Shown: in pieces, positions 1 through 10,727 of the stretch
Position numbering within the stretch: position 1 is the stretch's first letter
Layout: every line of letters starts with the position of its first letter
Assembly (NCBI GenBank): GCA_030998225.1
Contig: JAPYXD010000466.1
Span: 6,985,001-7,049,000, forward strand
Direction of reading: 5' to 3'
DNA: 64,000 nucleotides
Source of the DNA: Diplolepis rosae
Taxonomy: Eukaryota; Arthropoda; Insecta; Hymenoptera; Diplolepididae
The notes under the pieces: generated by a model
The model's input: only the letters and a program-made list of their open reading frames with translations
What the model was told of the DNA's origin: nothing
Database searches by the model: none
Position numbers and translations under genes: made by a program

Positions 1-560
1 TTCGCAACTTGTAGTCTGGATCCTTTTTCAGCACCATCGCCTCGATGCAGATGTTCCATCTCGCGGTATTGAACGCATTGCGTATGTCAATGCTGATCAA
101 CGCGCAGAATCCCTTACTCTTACCAGTTCCTCTTCTTGCTATAGTGGCGATGTCCACCACTGCCTGGACGGCGTCAACTGTGGACCTGCCTTTCCGAAAG
201 CCGAGCTGGTTTTCCGAGAGACCGTTCTCGCGGACCATGTGACCCTGTAGTCTTTGTAGGATCATTTCCTCTAGGAGTTTCTCCATCGTATCCAATAGAC
301 ATATTGGTCTATACGATGAGGCATCCCCTAGAGGTTTGTTGCCCTTCCTCAGTAGGACCAACCTCTGCTTCTTCCAGTCTGCGAAGAATCTTCCTTCCCG
401 AAGACAGGAGTTAAAGACTTCTAGGAGGATCTCTGGGTATGCCCCGATCACCTCTTCGAGGATCTCGTTCGGCAACCCGTCGATCCCCGGTCTGTGTTTG
501 CCTTCAACATTCCACCCGCTCTCTTTAGTTCTTCAAGAGTGAAGAGTTCTTCGCGCCTGG
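1..560 (-). mobile_element. Non-LTR retrotransposon reverse transcriptase fragment (R1-like), runs off the left edge
   Basis: Read on the minus strand, this encodes the N-terminal part of a non-LTR reverse transcriptase. A PGIDGLPNEIL stretch is followed by a SYRPICLLDTMEK block, QLGFRKGRSTVDAV, and LISIDIRNAFNTARW, which carries the first catalytic Asp region. The catalytic YADD-type box would lie beyond position 1 and is not visible. The frame shifts near position 500, so this copy is defective. The order and motifs fit the R1/LOA/Jockey group. R1-like is my inference from the SIDIRNAFN(S/T)ARW form. It sits directly downstream of an ORF1-like fragment with most of the intervening element missing. 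Confidence 0.8.
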
Positions 561-597
561 CCACGCAGGAGCTTTTGCTCCTGTCTTTTGAACGGCT

Positions 598-1167
598 CTA
601 CTTCCACCAACTGCCATTCCCCATCCTTCTGTGGGGTCTGGCCTCTGGTGGCCGCAGCGTATGTGAACGATGAGCTGCCCTTCCCTTTTTTGGGTGTCCG
701 ATCTTCGGGAGAGAAGGATCAACCCTCTTCTCCCCCTTTGTGAGCTTTTTTGGGGTATCTCCCAGAGATGCGGAGCGTGGTCTGCGAAAGATACCTGTCC
801 TTTTCGAGGCGGGATGGGATTCGAGCCTCTTCTGGAATTTCACGCCGCTTTCTAGAAGACACTTATGGGTGTTGAGCATTACGCTCTACACCTCTGTAGC
901 CTCTTTCACGCTGTCCTTAACATGGCCAGGGTTATTTCTCAGCATACCCTGCTGGATGACGCTGAGAGGCCTGGCCAATTTCTTCATTTTTTCGTTTTGC
1001 TCCCGCAGGAGCTGAAGGACGTCCTTCCATCCCTCAGCTTCTGGAGAAGCACCCAAGTCCTTGTTTGTTGCTGTATGGCCTGATGTGGACGCTAAAACAG
1101 CAGCATGTGTCAGCGTGTTCAGCGCCTCCTCCTTCTCCTTACCTTTTTCTTTGTTTTTCGCCTTCAT
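598..1167 (-). pseudogene. ORF1-like fragment of the same retrotransposon, with in-frame stop
   Basis: On the minus strand an ATG at 1167 opens a lysine- and glutamate-rich frame that stops at 888-886 (TAG). It continues in the same frame to another stop near 598. The product is basic and low in complexity, with KNKEKGKEKEE near its start and no zinc knuckle in view. Its place directly upstream of the RT fragment, on the same strand, fits the ORF1 start of a non-LTR element. The missing CCHC motifs and endonuclease imply a large internal deletion between about 600 and 560. An unrelated ORF is possible. Confidence 0.5.
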
Positions 1168-1447
1168 GTTAAACGTAGTAGTTTTAAGACGGTTCGCCCA
1201 TCATGGGAGGTCTACCGCAGTAGAGCTAGTATCCCCGCCTGTATAAGTACCTGATTGTGTGTGCCGAAACCGAGAAGCAGCTTATCGGATGGTCGATCCT
1301 ATCTGCGCATTTGATGAAGCTAATAAAAATGTTACGGAATAGGCCCGCGCCATAATGATGCAAAAGGTTTAACGTCACCCCTATCGACCGAGCGGTGCCG
1401 GGTCCGCCCCGACACATTCCTAGGCATTAAAAGGCATTCAAATCCTT

Positions 1448-1544
1448 AGGGTGCCGTCCCATGAGAGAATAAACTGGGCATCATAGTCAAGGTCTCGCTA
1501 AGACGCCAAGGGCCCAGTTTGACGCTCTCATAAGATGGCACCCT
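1448..1544 (-). other. Long imperfect hairpin in the presumed 5' UTR of the R1-like element
   Basis: The outer arms AGGGTGCC and GGCACCCT pair. An inner ATGAGAG/CTCTCAT pair and an AAACTGGGC/GCCCAGTTT pair follow, around a loop with its own small GTCT...AGAC stem. The transcribed strand of the adjacent retrotransposon is minus, so the RNA would fold at its 5' end. The region from 1168 to 1447 has no other feature. Confidence 0.5.
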
Positions 1545-1572
1545 TATGGTGCTTTTACACCTCTCTGGCCAA

Positions 1573-1858
1573 GGTGTTTTTTATACTGCTTCGGCTACGG
1601 GCTAGCAAATTCATCTACAGAAGTTGATTGATCCATTTTGTTGAATCCTGTTTGTTAACAACGGAATGTGCCAATAACGTACTCTAAATGAATTTCTCGG
1701 CCTGTAGCCGAAGAAGTATAGAAGCACCGTAAGAGCCGAGAAATTTATTTACGGTACATTATTCGCACATTCTGTTGCTCAACGAACAGAATTTAACAGA
1801 ATGGACCAATCAATTTTTGTAAATGAATTTGCCAGCTCGCAGCCGGAGAGGTATAAAA
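1573..1858. mobile_element. Foldback element (about 130-bp arms)
   Basis: The left arm, from AGGTGTTTTTTATAC through the ATTCAT and TTGATTGATCCATT stretches to TTTCTCGGC, is repeated in reverse complement on the right. The right arm ends GTATAAAAACACCT. The centre, around 1705-1730, is CTGTAGCCGAAGAAG. There is no coding capacity. The superfamily is unknown. Confidence 0.65.
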
Positions 1859-2008
1859 ACACCTTTATATCAGTGTTCCCAAATCGTGGATGACGTGATT
1901 CTAGCGGCCCCCACCACGGACGCGTGTGGATCTTCACACAAGCAAACACGGCGTTTCGGTGTGTCTCCACTTCCCCGCTTAGATTCCAAGATCCACGCTG
2001 TCGGGCTA

Positions 2009-2155
2009 AAGGAGGAATTACACCTCTGCATGCAGGCATTATGCATGCAAGTTACCATGGTAACGCATTAGTGGGAAAGAAACAAGAAAATTGTTGGTCT
2101 CTTTCTCTCTTGTATGTTACCATGGTAACCTGCATACAGAGGTGTAATTCCTCCT
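2009..2155. mobile_element. Small MITE with perfect 20-bp terminal inverted repeats
   Basis: The left end AAGGAGGAATTACACCTCTG is matched on the right by its exact reverse complement. Inside each arm lies the palindrome GTTACCATGGTAAC. It is 147 bp long and non-coding. No clear target duplication is visible. Confidence 0.7.
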
Positions 2156-2931
2156 TAAAATCGAGAATTATGTTTCTCTCGACCAGGTTTGCAAAGTTAC
2201 GCGTAACTTAAGGTTTTCTATGTAAATTACGTAAAATACGTATAAAACTGTATTTAATTACATATTCAAGATGGCGAACCTTAAAAAAGTAAATATAACC
2301 CCTCTTGTTGTGTTTGTTTATGCCATTAATTATATTTGAAATTTGAACCTGCATACTTTTTAATTTGCTTAGGATCGGCTTTTGGGTGACAGGTAATTAA
2401 ATAAGAATGAAAATCCGTTTTATTTGTTTATTATCTTTTGATAATCACTGGAATATCAATAATTTTAATAGAGAACCTAGAGAAGTTATAAATATTTACC
2501 GAACTACTGTAATATGTTATATTCAGGATAACGTGAATTTCTTTTCAATATATACTATAGTAATAAATATATAGACTTAATAATGTATGTTAATGTCGTG
2601 ATCAAATTGTTTTATAATTATTCCAACTTATTGTTAGATACTTTCTATACTATGTATCCTATGTATAATCTCTCTTGTTGTGTTTGTTTATGCAATTAAT
2701 TATAGTTGAAATTTAAATCTGCATTCCTCTTGATTCGGCAAGTGTCGAAATTAAAATCAAAATATAAAATGAGCAAATCTGAAGGAGGAAAAAGAATGAA
2801 ATGCGCAAATAAAATCCCATGGTCGGAATTGAATTTCAAGTGATAAAATTGTGGAAAAAGGTTTACAGTGTGACAAAATTTAAAAAAACATTGCTTACGA
2901 TCGGCTTTTAGGTCACAGGTAAGTAAATAAA

Positions 2932-3098
2932 AAAAATCTGCCCGCTTCGCGGGCACATTCTCATTGCGCGCTTCGCGCGCAGCTCGCTTTGCGCGCAAGC
3001 TTGGGCGCGCCTAGGGCGCGCGATTTGATCGTCGCGCTTCGCGCTCCGATCTCTCTGGACCTCGCGCTTCGCGCTCGGTCTTGTGCTCTTCGCATACA
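2932..3098. repeat. Cluster of CpG-rich GCGCTTCGCGC hairpins
   Basis: At least five short palindromes (CCCGCTTCGCGGG, GCGCGCTTCGCGCGC and CGCGCTTCGCGC forms) lie within 170 bp of otherwise AT-rich DNA. A further copy sits at about 3278-3292. A diverged cluster sits at 40525-40610 and another hairpin near 40792. Open frames across this stretch are by-products of the skewed composition. Confidence 0.7.
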
Positions 3099-3399
3099 TT
3101 TAAGTTTATTTCTTATAATTTAATACTGAAGCTCAAACCAATTTTATAATATTAAAGATGATGTGAATTACTCATTTTCTCAAATTCACTAAATTTCTTT
3201 TTCAGTTTAAGTGAAACAGGAAATTCAATTTACTTAAGGCTCTATCGGCCTTAAGGAACACATTCTCATCATGACACTCGCGCTTCGCGCTCGATTTTCT
3301 GTATACATTTCAGTAACTTTTTAATAAATTACATGATTAAAATAATTTATTTTCTTCCAAATCTCTCAAAAAAACAAAATAATCGTAGACTTTATTTAA

Positions 3400-3899
3400 G
3401 ATAGTACGATCACGAAAATTAGACCTCAGGCTAAAATAGATAATTTTGCTTTCAAGAATAGCAATATTATTTTTGAAGGGCTAATTTGAAAGAGAAAAGA
3501 TTATTTTTCATGAAAAAAATTTGAAACACAAAAAAATCACGGTTCATTTTTTTAGGAAAAAGATTCTCTACAACTTGACCGTTTCCGATTTTTGAAAATG
3601 AATTCTTTAATGGCTGAAATTATAAAAAAACAATAAGTTGTAGAGAATCTTTTTTCTAAAAAAATGAACCATAATTTATTAGAATCGCATCATTTTCAAA
3701 AATTTGACTCGAAGCGATAAGAAAATAAGTTTGGGCAAAAATAAAATTTATTAATAACATTATTTTTTTGTGTTTCACATTTTTTTTATGAAAAATAATC
3801 TTTTCTCATTCAAATTGGCCCTTCAATAATAATGTTGCTATTCTTGAAAGCAAAATTATCTATTTTTGTCTGAGGTCTAATTTTCGTGATCGTACTACC
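3400..3899. mobile_element. TTAA-inserted foldback MITE, GGTAGTACGATCACG family, copy 1
   Basis: It is a 500-bp palindrome-like element. The left end GATAGTACGATCACG and right end CGTGATCGTACTACC lie between TTAA at 3396-3399 and TTAA at 3900-3903. The paralogous element at 40.9 kb has a single TTAA (40910-40913) at the same place and no insertion. It is non-coding. TTAA duplication is known for piggyBac and Kolobok transposons. Which of these moved it cannot be told from ends alone. Confidence 0.85.
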
Positions 3900-5278
3900 T
3901 TAAGGAAACGATTTTGCAGAACAACGCTTATTTCGTATCTCACATATTTTGGTGAAAAAAATCGAATTTTTTTAATATTAAAAATCAAAACATAAAATAT
4001 ACATCCTGTCGAGAAATCTCTTAATAAAAATGTGTAGACCTCATTTAGGCAAATAATTTTTCATTTGAACTTTTTTTATGTATCTAATATATTTTGTCTA
4101 AAAAATGGAATTATTGAATTTTAATCGTATTTTTTGGAATTGAAACGAAAAATATATGTTTTTTCATAAACTGTGTAGAACAAAACTTGTAGATATTTTT
4201 GAAACGAACAACTTTGTATTCTTACGTTTTTTTCGTATTTCACATATTATTGTTAAAAAATTGAATTTTGGATTTTCAATAGATTATTTTTGAATTAAAA
4301 AAAAAAAATATGCATCTTATGAAAAAATGTTACAATTCAAATTTGTAGGTCTTTATGTAGAAAATAATATTGTATCATAACGTTTTTTCGTATCTCGTAT
4401 AATTTAACTGGAAAATGGAATTTTGATATTGACTTTTTTCGAATTTGAATATGCTGTAACATTTCTAATTTTGATTTAATCAAAAAACATTATCAAAATA
4501 ATTTTTAGAGATTTATGAGCACTATTTAAAACTATTATTAAAATTTTTGATTTTTTCAAAAAATTATTTTCAAAAACACAAAAGTAGTGCTCCATCCCTC
4601 AATTTTGATTGGATGTGGCTGGTTAACGAACTTATCCTTACTTTTTCGGCTCCGATAAAGTGTACCAAAGCTCAATTCAATCTGATAATTCTATCGAGAG
4701 TTATGCCGCACACGACCTACAGACAGACAGACAGACACTTTCGTAAAAACCCTTTTTTCGGACTCAGGTGGTCTCAAAACGTAAAGATTTGATGAAATTT
4801 TCGAAAGTCATTTTTCACATAAAACCAATACCTTCTCATCCATGATGAGAATGTGATAAAATCTATTAATTTATTTGTTTATTATATTTTGCTAATCACT
4901 GGAATATCAATAATTTTAATAGAAAACCTATAGAGAAGTTATAAATATTTACCGAACCACAGTAATATGTTATATTCAGGATAACGTGAATTTCTTTTCA
5001 ATATATACTATAGTAATAAATATATAGACTTAATAATGTATGTTAATGCTGTGATCACTTTGCTTTATAATTATACCAACTTATTGTTTTATTTATGTTA
5101 AAAAACGTCTGCAAAGTGGAATCGACTAAAAAATATAATTCTGGAAATGAGAATCATCCATCTCAAGAGGACCTTCCGGAAATAGATAATCCTTTCAAAA
5201 AACGTAAAGTAAAGCTTAAAAGCTTTTCAGTGATCCTTTATTTACAGCAAAATAAAATAATATTGATAGCTTTAATAA

Positions 5279-5601
5279 TAACGCTTTCGACTGCGCTGGG
5301 ATTCGAGCCCAGGTCTTTCGATGTCGGACGCCTGTGTAGCTCAGTGGTTAGAACAGTCGACCGGCAATCGAAAGACCTGTGCTCGAATCCCAGCGCAGTC
5401 GAAAGCGTCTTTTTTTCCACAGAAAGATTTTCAAATTCTTTAAATATTTGAATTCAATTGCATTATTTGCGATATAAGAGTTTGAAATTGTCTACGAGGA
5501 CACCTGTTGGCAACGTATCCCATCTGATACGCGACTAGTGATTCTCCGATAATGTAGGCAGTGGTAGAAATTTCAAACTCAACTAATTAATTTAAAATAA
5601 A
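5279..5601 (+). mobile_element. tRNA-derived SINE-like repeat with inverted head, copy 1
   Basis: The head is partly palindromic: 5279-5316 is the reverse complement of about 5366-5411 (ACGCTTTCGACTGCGCTGGG and its complement). Between them sits the 5' half of a tRNA-like sequence. The tail contains a second small inverted pair, GAGTTTGAAATT (5478-5489) and AATTTCAAACTC (5569-5580). The same tail recurs at 33081-33225. Tail and head together mark a dispersed family. Confidence 0.7.
5330..5400 (+). tRNA. tRNA-like sequence (Ala GGC-like) inside the SINE, probable pseudogene
   Basis: It can be folded as a cloverleaf of 71 nt. GCCTGTG pairs six of seven with CGCAGTC. The A box is TAGCTCAGTGG, and the 7-nt anticodon loop CCGGCAA would give GGC. 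The B-box region is GCTCGAATCC. The D stem (GCTC/GAAC) is imperfect and the T stem has one mismatch. Its place inside a dispersed repeat argues for a SINE promoter rather than a working tRNA gene. Confidence 0.45.
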
Positions 5602-6263
5602 TTAATAATATTTAATAATTTCATATTCAATAATTCAAACTCAAATTTTATTTTATTTATAATCTTAATTTTATGACATGTCAGTAGTTGAGTCTTGAGA
5701 TTTAGAAAAATAGTTTTATAAAGTCTATATCATTCGATTTTTAACTCAAGAAAAAAATTTTTCATTGAAAAAAAGAAGTAAAAAGACATAAACTGAATTT
5801 AATAGTTATATTATAATTTGTGCAAAATTAAGAATATTTTTTATTTCTTTTGTGAACCATCTTTACTATTAAATAATTTTAGCCACGGTAAATTCTTTTT
5901 AATTGACATGATATTGAAGTTTTATTTCATATAAGCATTAGGCACAAGACTTACTTTAGCGATATTGTTTAACACCACTATTCCTTCTGAAGAAATATTG
6001 CTTATATTGAGCACAAGAATCATACTTAAAGTGCAAGTGCTATCTTGCCTTTTGTCAATATGCATCTGCTGATCTGCTAGCAAATTATTTTCAATGGCAA
6101 GGCATCTTTTCCTGGAAAAAAGTAATTTTCGTGCATTGGCCTACCACCCTTACTTATGTTTAAATTATAATTTTGACATTTATTAACGAAATGACAAGAT
6201 TCGCGAAGGATACACAAAAATTAGGTTAGCTTGCGCACCCGCCAAAACTTTAAGTCTAGCATA
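5602..6263. other. AT-rich spacer with no recognised feature
   Basis: I see no long open frame, inverted repeat or RNA gene here. Confidence 0.6.
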
Positions 6264-6398
6264 TACGTAAATTACGTGTAGAAAACCTCCACGTAATATA
6301 CATAGTAAATTACGGTAGAAAACCTTCACGTAATATACATAGTAAATTACAGTAGAAAACCTCCACGTAATATACATAGTAAATTACGGTAGAAAACC
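6264..6398. repeat. 37-bp minisatellite, about 3.7 copies
   Basis: The unit AGTAAATTACGGTAGAAAAC plus CTTCACGTAATATACAT repeats in tandem with few differences (GG to AG, TTC to TCC). The frame open across it on the minus strand is a consequence of the repeat. Confidence 0.85.
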
Positions 6399-6618
6399 AT
6401 GTAAAATACGTTAGGTTATTTACCTTCGCAATCCTGGTCACAAGCTTAGAAATTTAAACAAGAACTGCGCATGCGCCAGTAGAGTGAGAGAGCTTCATCA
6501 ACCTCACCTTTTCTCTCTCTCTAACGATCGGACGCTTCCACTTACACACGCCCCTAGCGTGTCTATACTATCCATAATAACTCTATTGTTTAGAAAGTTC
6601 ATCCGATTCGTCCCTAGC

Positions 6619-7931
6619 ACGAAGTAGTATAAGGAGACCCCACTCGCGGAAAATTTGAACGCGTGGATTCGGATTTAGTTAATTTGCATCGCTCGTAGCG
6701 CCTCTTACAGGGAAATGTCAAACTCTTGAATTTTCACAATATGGCTGTCGTGTTGTCTACTGCACGAAAACAGATAAACAAAAACAGTGGCACCGTTATA
6801 GTTCAAATTATTTTAAAAGTATACTGCTGTTCTTTTATATGAAATATAATATAATATACAATATAGATGTGTTTACTAAGTAAAGTATAGTTTATGTTAT
6901 TTACATTTTGCCTTTTTCTGAATTTTGTAGATTATGTCACCTGTCAACGCGAAGATGGAAAGCAAACCCTTTTGTTTCTTCAAGTATTTACATTAAAGTT
7001 ACTTGCATTGAAGAGTTTGAAAATCTTCTAAGAGAGGTTGATGAGTATCCGTAATTTTTGTTGCAGCTATATATTATTCGGAAATATTATAATAAGAAAT
7101 GCAATCATATAATAACTGCAAAAAAAAATTGAAAATCAATTTTTTTGTTTTAATTAACAAATACCAGAGAAAATTTATTCTTAGAAAACAATATTAATAT
7201 TGATTTTTCGTGTAATTGCATGAAGTCACATTAAATTAAATTAAGCAAACGAATTATACGATGAATTTAGCGGCCACAAAAGTCGTTGTTTCTGGAGTGA
7301 AATGTGGCCGGGAGGACCGTACTTTCGGCTAGGAGATCAAGAAAAAATAGTTGCAATAGCACAAAAATTAAATACAGATTAATGTACTTCACATTACAGA
7401 TTTATAAAATAATTAAACACTGACCGTGCTAGGGCAAAAGAAGTGACGTTTCTCCAGTCTGTCTTCTTTTTTCTTCTTTCCAACATAGCGCGTGGATGCG
7501 CAACCATCAGTAAAACAATAGACCATATTATCTTGCATACACTTGTTTATTAATATATCTGAAACTTCTCGCACATGTATGGCAATGACTGGTAATTTAA
7601 ATCACGCTTACATTATTATGAGCACCGACATTTTTGAAACTTGTGTTGCAACGCTTTTCCGCAAGCGGCGCAACGAACGATGCAAACTAACTAAATCTGA
7701 ATCTACGCGTCCAAATTTTCCAAAGGCTGCATAGGAGTGGGGTCTCCTTATACTACTTCGTGCTGTAAACCACGGGTATTCCTTCAATTACTCGATTGCA
7801 GCGCTGCCCAAGCGGTCACTTTCGAAACTACTACTCGTCACGATAAGGGAACATCCCCACCACGGGAGGTGCCAGACCTGTCTATACGACCGTGGCTGCA
7901 TAGGAGTGGGGTCTCCTTATACTACTTCGTG
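6619..7931. mobile_element. hAT-like non-autonomous element with 8-bp target duplication
   Basis: The ends are inverted (CACGAAGTAGTATAAGGAGA and its complement). They are flanked by GTCCCTAG at 6611-6618 and again at 7932-7939. The inverted arm extends about 100 bp further at 6640-6720. It matches not the sequence next to the right end but 7650-7761, where a second copy of the right terminus lies. The extra 7762-7894 stretch between the two right termini is bracketed by CCACGG and CCGTGG. There is no transposase. The 8-bp duplication and the CA...TG ends fit hAT. Confidence 0.75.
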
Positions 7932-8071
7932 GTCCCTAGTAATTACTCCATGAATTAGTAAATATAACCTGATATAACCTGAAAAATAATCCTTTTAAAC
8001 TTGACAAACATTAGAACTTTTATATTTAATTTGTAAATGTTCATTGTTTAAAATAATATTTAGGTGACAAA

Positions 8072-8182
8072 ATGCAATTTGAAAATGCAAAGATCGAAAG
8101 AAAGTGTTTTAGAAAACAGAAAAGGGCTCAACATCGATTAACCAGAGATTTGAATATATCATGTTCAGAATCGCCAACTCGA
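8072..8182 (+). CDS. ALKBH8: ALKBH8 coding exon 1
   Basis: It encodes residues 1-37, a basic N-terminus (KCFRKQKRAQHR) like that before the RRM in animal ALKBH8. The donor is CGA/GTAAGA, phase 0. Confidence 0.8.
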
Positions 8183-10687
8183 GTAAGACAATACTAATTC
8201 ATTAATAAATTAAGTCAGGTTTTAAATGAATCTAGCTAAAAAATCAGAAATTCGAATAATTATAAAATTTTAACTTTGACCTAATACTTGTTTTTAACAT
8301 TAGTAAAAAACTTTGAGCTTTATTTAGAAATAAACTTTTCACTTTCTTTTTGGACCACATTTTAATATTTGAAACTTTATTTTTTAGTATATAGTCATCT
8401 GCAATGCTGGATTAGTGACTGGATTTTCTGAAGATACTTTGAAGCAGATCTTAGATGGTATAGTGACTAAATACTATTTGAAAATGCCAGCCGGAAAATC
8501 TTATTCTTTCGTAGAATTTATTAACGAAGCTGATGCCGAAACAGTTTACAACAAAATTAACGGTCGTTTCAAACTTTATGGAGAAAAAACACCTCTTTAT
8601 TTATCGTTTACAAAATCGGGTGAGAAAATCATGAATCAATTTTAAATTATCAATAATTAAATAATTTTTTTTAATTCCTAAAATTTTATGTAGATAAAAA
8701 AGCGTAATTTGGTTTGTAATTATTTTCTACATTATTTTAAAATTAAAAGGGAATCGAATAAAGAAAATGTGCATGCAAAAGTACGAAATAAACGATTTAA
8801 AGTTCTTTTAATGTTAATTAAACTTTAGCGCCTGATGTAGAAAATGTTCATTCTGGAAAGTTTGTCCCTGGACTTAGATTGATAGAGAACTTTGTTACGG
8901 AGGATCAAGAAAATTTTTTATTAAAAAGTATCGGTTGGGAAGAAGATGGTAAGAGACAAATTAAGGAAATATCAAGTTTTTCAGCGTTAGAAATTATACA
9001 AAATAAAACTGAAATTTCAAACGTGTACAGATGGTGTTTTATCGGAGCTAAAGCATAGAAATGTGAAACACTTTGGTTACAAATTTCGATACGATACAAA
9101 TACTGTAGATGTAGATGATCCTATAACTCCAATTCCAGAAAGCTATCGGTTTCTGCAAACTTTATTCATGCAACATGATTGTGGAAAATATGAATACGAT
9201 CAGCTAACCATAAATCGATACTTACCTGGTCAAGGTCAGTAAATTGATATTTTTTTGATGTATGTATTAAAGCTTTAAAATTTCTTTAATTATAAAGGAA
9301 TTAATTACTAATAAGACTAAGCTATATAAGTTCATTCAAATTTTTCTAATTACGAAATTACTTGAAATGCATTGATTTAGAATAGAATTCAATTTTAGAT
9401 AAATTTGATTGGAATAGAATTAAAATAAATATTCATTGATAAAACTAAGAACATGCATTATCTTTGTTAAACTTAAGATTACTGTACGCTTTTATTGGTC
9501 TGACTTTTTGATTCAGTCACTATTTCCACAGTAAAATACGTAATTACTCTCGTACTTTATCTATGTACATACCCACAACGAATAAATTATGCAGCTATTA
9601 CAGCAAAGACAGTTCATTTGAATTGCCTTTCAGAATCAAAATCCAGATAGAAATGTGTAAATGAAGTACTTTCTTGACTGTGAAGTGTTCTGTTAAAAAC
9701 AACGTTATTTTTTGAGGATTTGGTAGAGCAGTTTTATTTTGAGTACTTTTTAACATCGTGACATAATATGATCGCGTAGTACGGTTGCAAATTTTTTAAA
9801 GCATAGTTTGATAAACTATTTAACCAGTTTGTTGATTCCGTATTTGTTAAAAGAAAATAGAGAATGTTGATCATACAGAAAAGCAAAAATTAGGCTATGG
9901 TTAGCTTACTTCTGAAAATGCTTGCTCTCTGGAGAGTATCGTGAACTTACTGGCTATTAAGATTTGTAAACTGATATTTTTGTACCTGATGAGGTTGCAA
10001 AATTAATTGAAAATATGAGAAAATTTTTCAGAATTCTTAAATATTAAAAAAGTGTTAGTTAAAATAAATTAATAAAAAAATTGAAGTATATTTTAACAAA
10101 AATCAGAAATGCTTTCAAATTGATAGTACATTTTTGTTATAAACTATAGAATTAAAAAAAAAATAAACCCATCATAATGAGTAAAAGTTTATTAATGCAG
10201 ACCTTATTCTCAAGTAAAGATATTCGTAGGATTGATTATAAACATTTATGTCAAAGGAAACTTTGGTTTCTAAGAATTGTGCAAAAATATAATCTCTAAT
10301 TTATTTTTACAAATTCAAAAAATCAGTACTGCACAATATTTTGGGGAATACTTGTGTAAATTGTGCAATATTTATCGTAAAATTAGTATACCTTTCATTA
10401 TAATAATAAGTTTTGACGTTTTAATTACAAAACTATAGAATATAATAGTATTCAAAAAGTTAGAACATTACCATTATAAGAAATATGAAAAACACTAAAT
10501 TTGAAGAAAAGTCTAAAATATCAAATTTTGACCGTGTGAAAAGAAAAATTAATTATGTTTTCCCGTACCTTTTCAACAGCGCTTGAACTACCTCGAGATA
10601 TACACTGAAAATGTATAAATTCTTTGTAGAATCACAAAAAAATGTGGAACGCTTCACGATTTTGCGTGTCATCCTTGCGCAGGGGCC

Positions 10688-10727
<40 letters not shown>

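Larger units (their letters stand above)
2932..4857. mobile_element. AT-rich dispersed element, copy 1 (paralogue at 40518-41774)
   Basis: The segment starts with the CpG hairpin cluster and ends with the hairpin TTCTCATCCATGATGAGAA. It matches 40518-41774 along most of its length. The shared parts include 3098-3398 and 3904-4715. ACATTCTCAT near the left end and ATGAGAATGT near the right end are mutually inverted. Copy 1 carries about 70 bp (4714-4785, with a CAGACAGACAGACA tract) missing from copy 2, plus an inserted TTAA element. No coding potential is seen. Helitron-like or TIR classes both remain possible. Confidence 0.55.
2294..5095. repeat. Duplicated A-B-C block with later insertions
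   Basis: Three consecutive segments, at about 2294-2352, 2372-2404 and 2404-2640, recur in the same order at 2669-2724, 2901-2931 and 4862-5090. The second set is split by about 176 bp of other sequence and by a 1.9-kb element at 2932-4857. The C segments are over 200 bp and nearly identical. This reads as a direct duplication followed by insertion. There is no gene in it. Confidence 0.6.

Noticed and set aside
1448..1544. HDV-like self-cleaving ribozyme
   Set aside because: Pairing is a simple nested hairpin; the crossing P1/P2 order and short P3 of an HDV fold are not present.
2932..3098. CRISPR-like array or CpG-island promoter
   Set aside because: The palindromes are irregularly spaced, there are no spacers of constant length, and the cluster belongs to a dispersed repeat.
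5095..5451. 118-codon plus-strand frame
   Set aside because: Its second half runs through the palindromic tRNA-derived SINE, so it is not a gene.
6183..6377. 64-codon minus-strand frame
   Set aside because: It is the translation of the 37-bp minisatellite.
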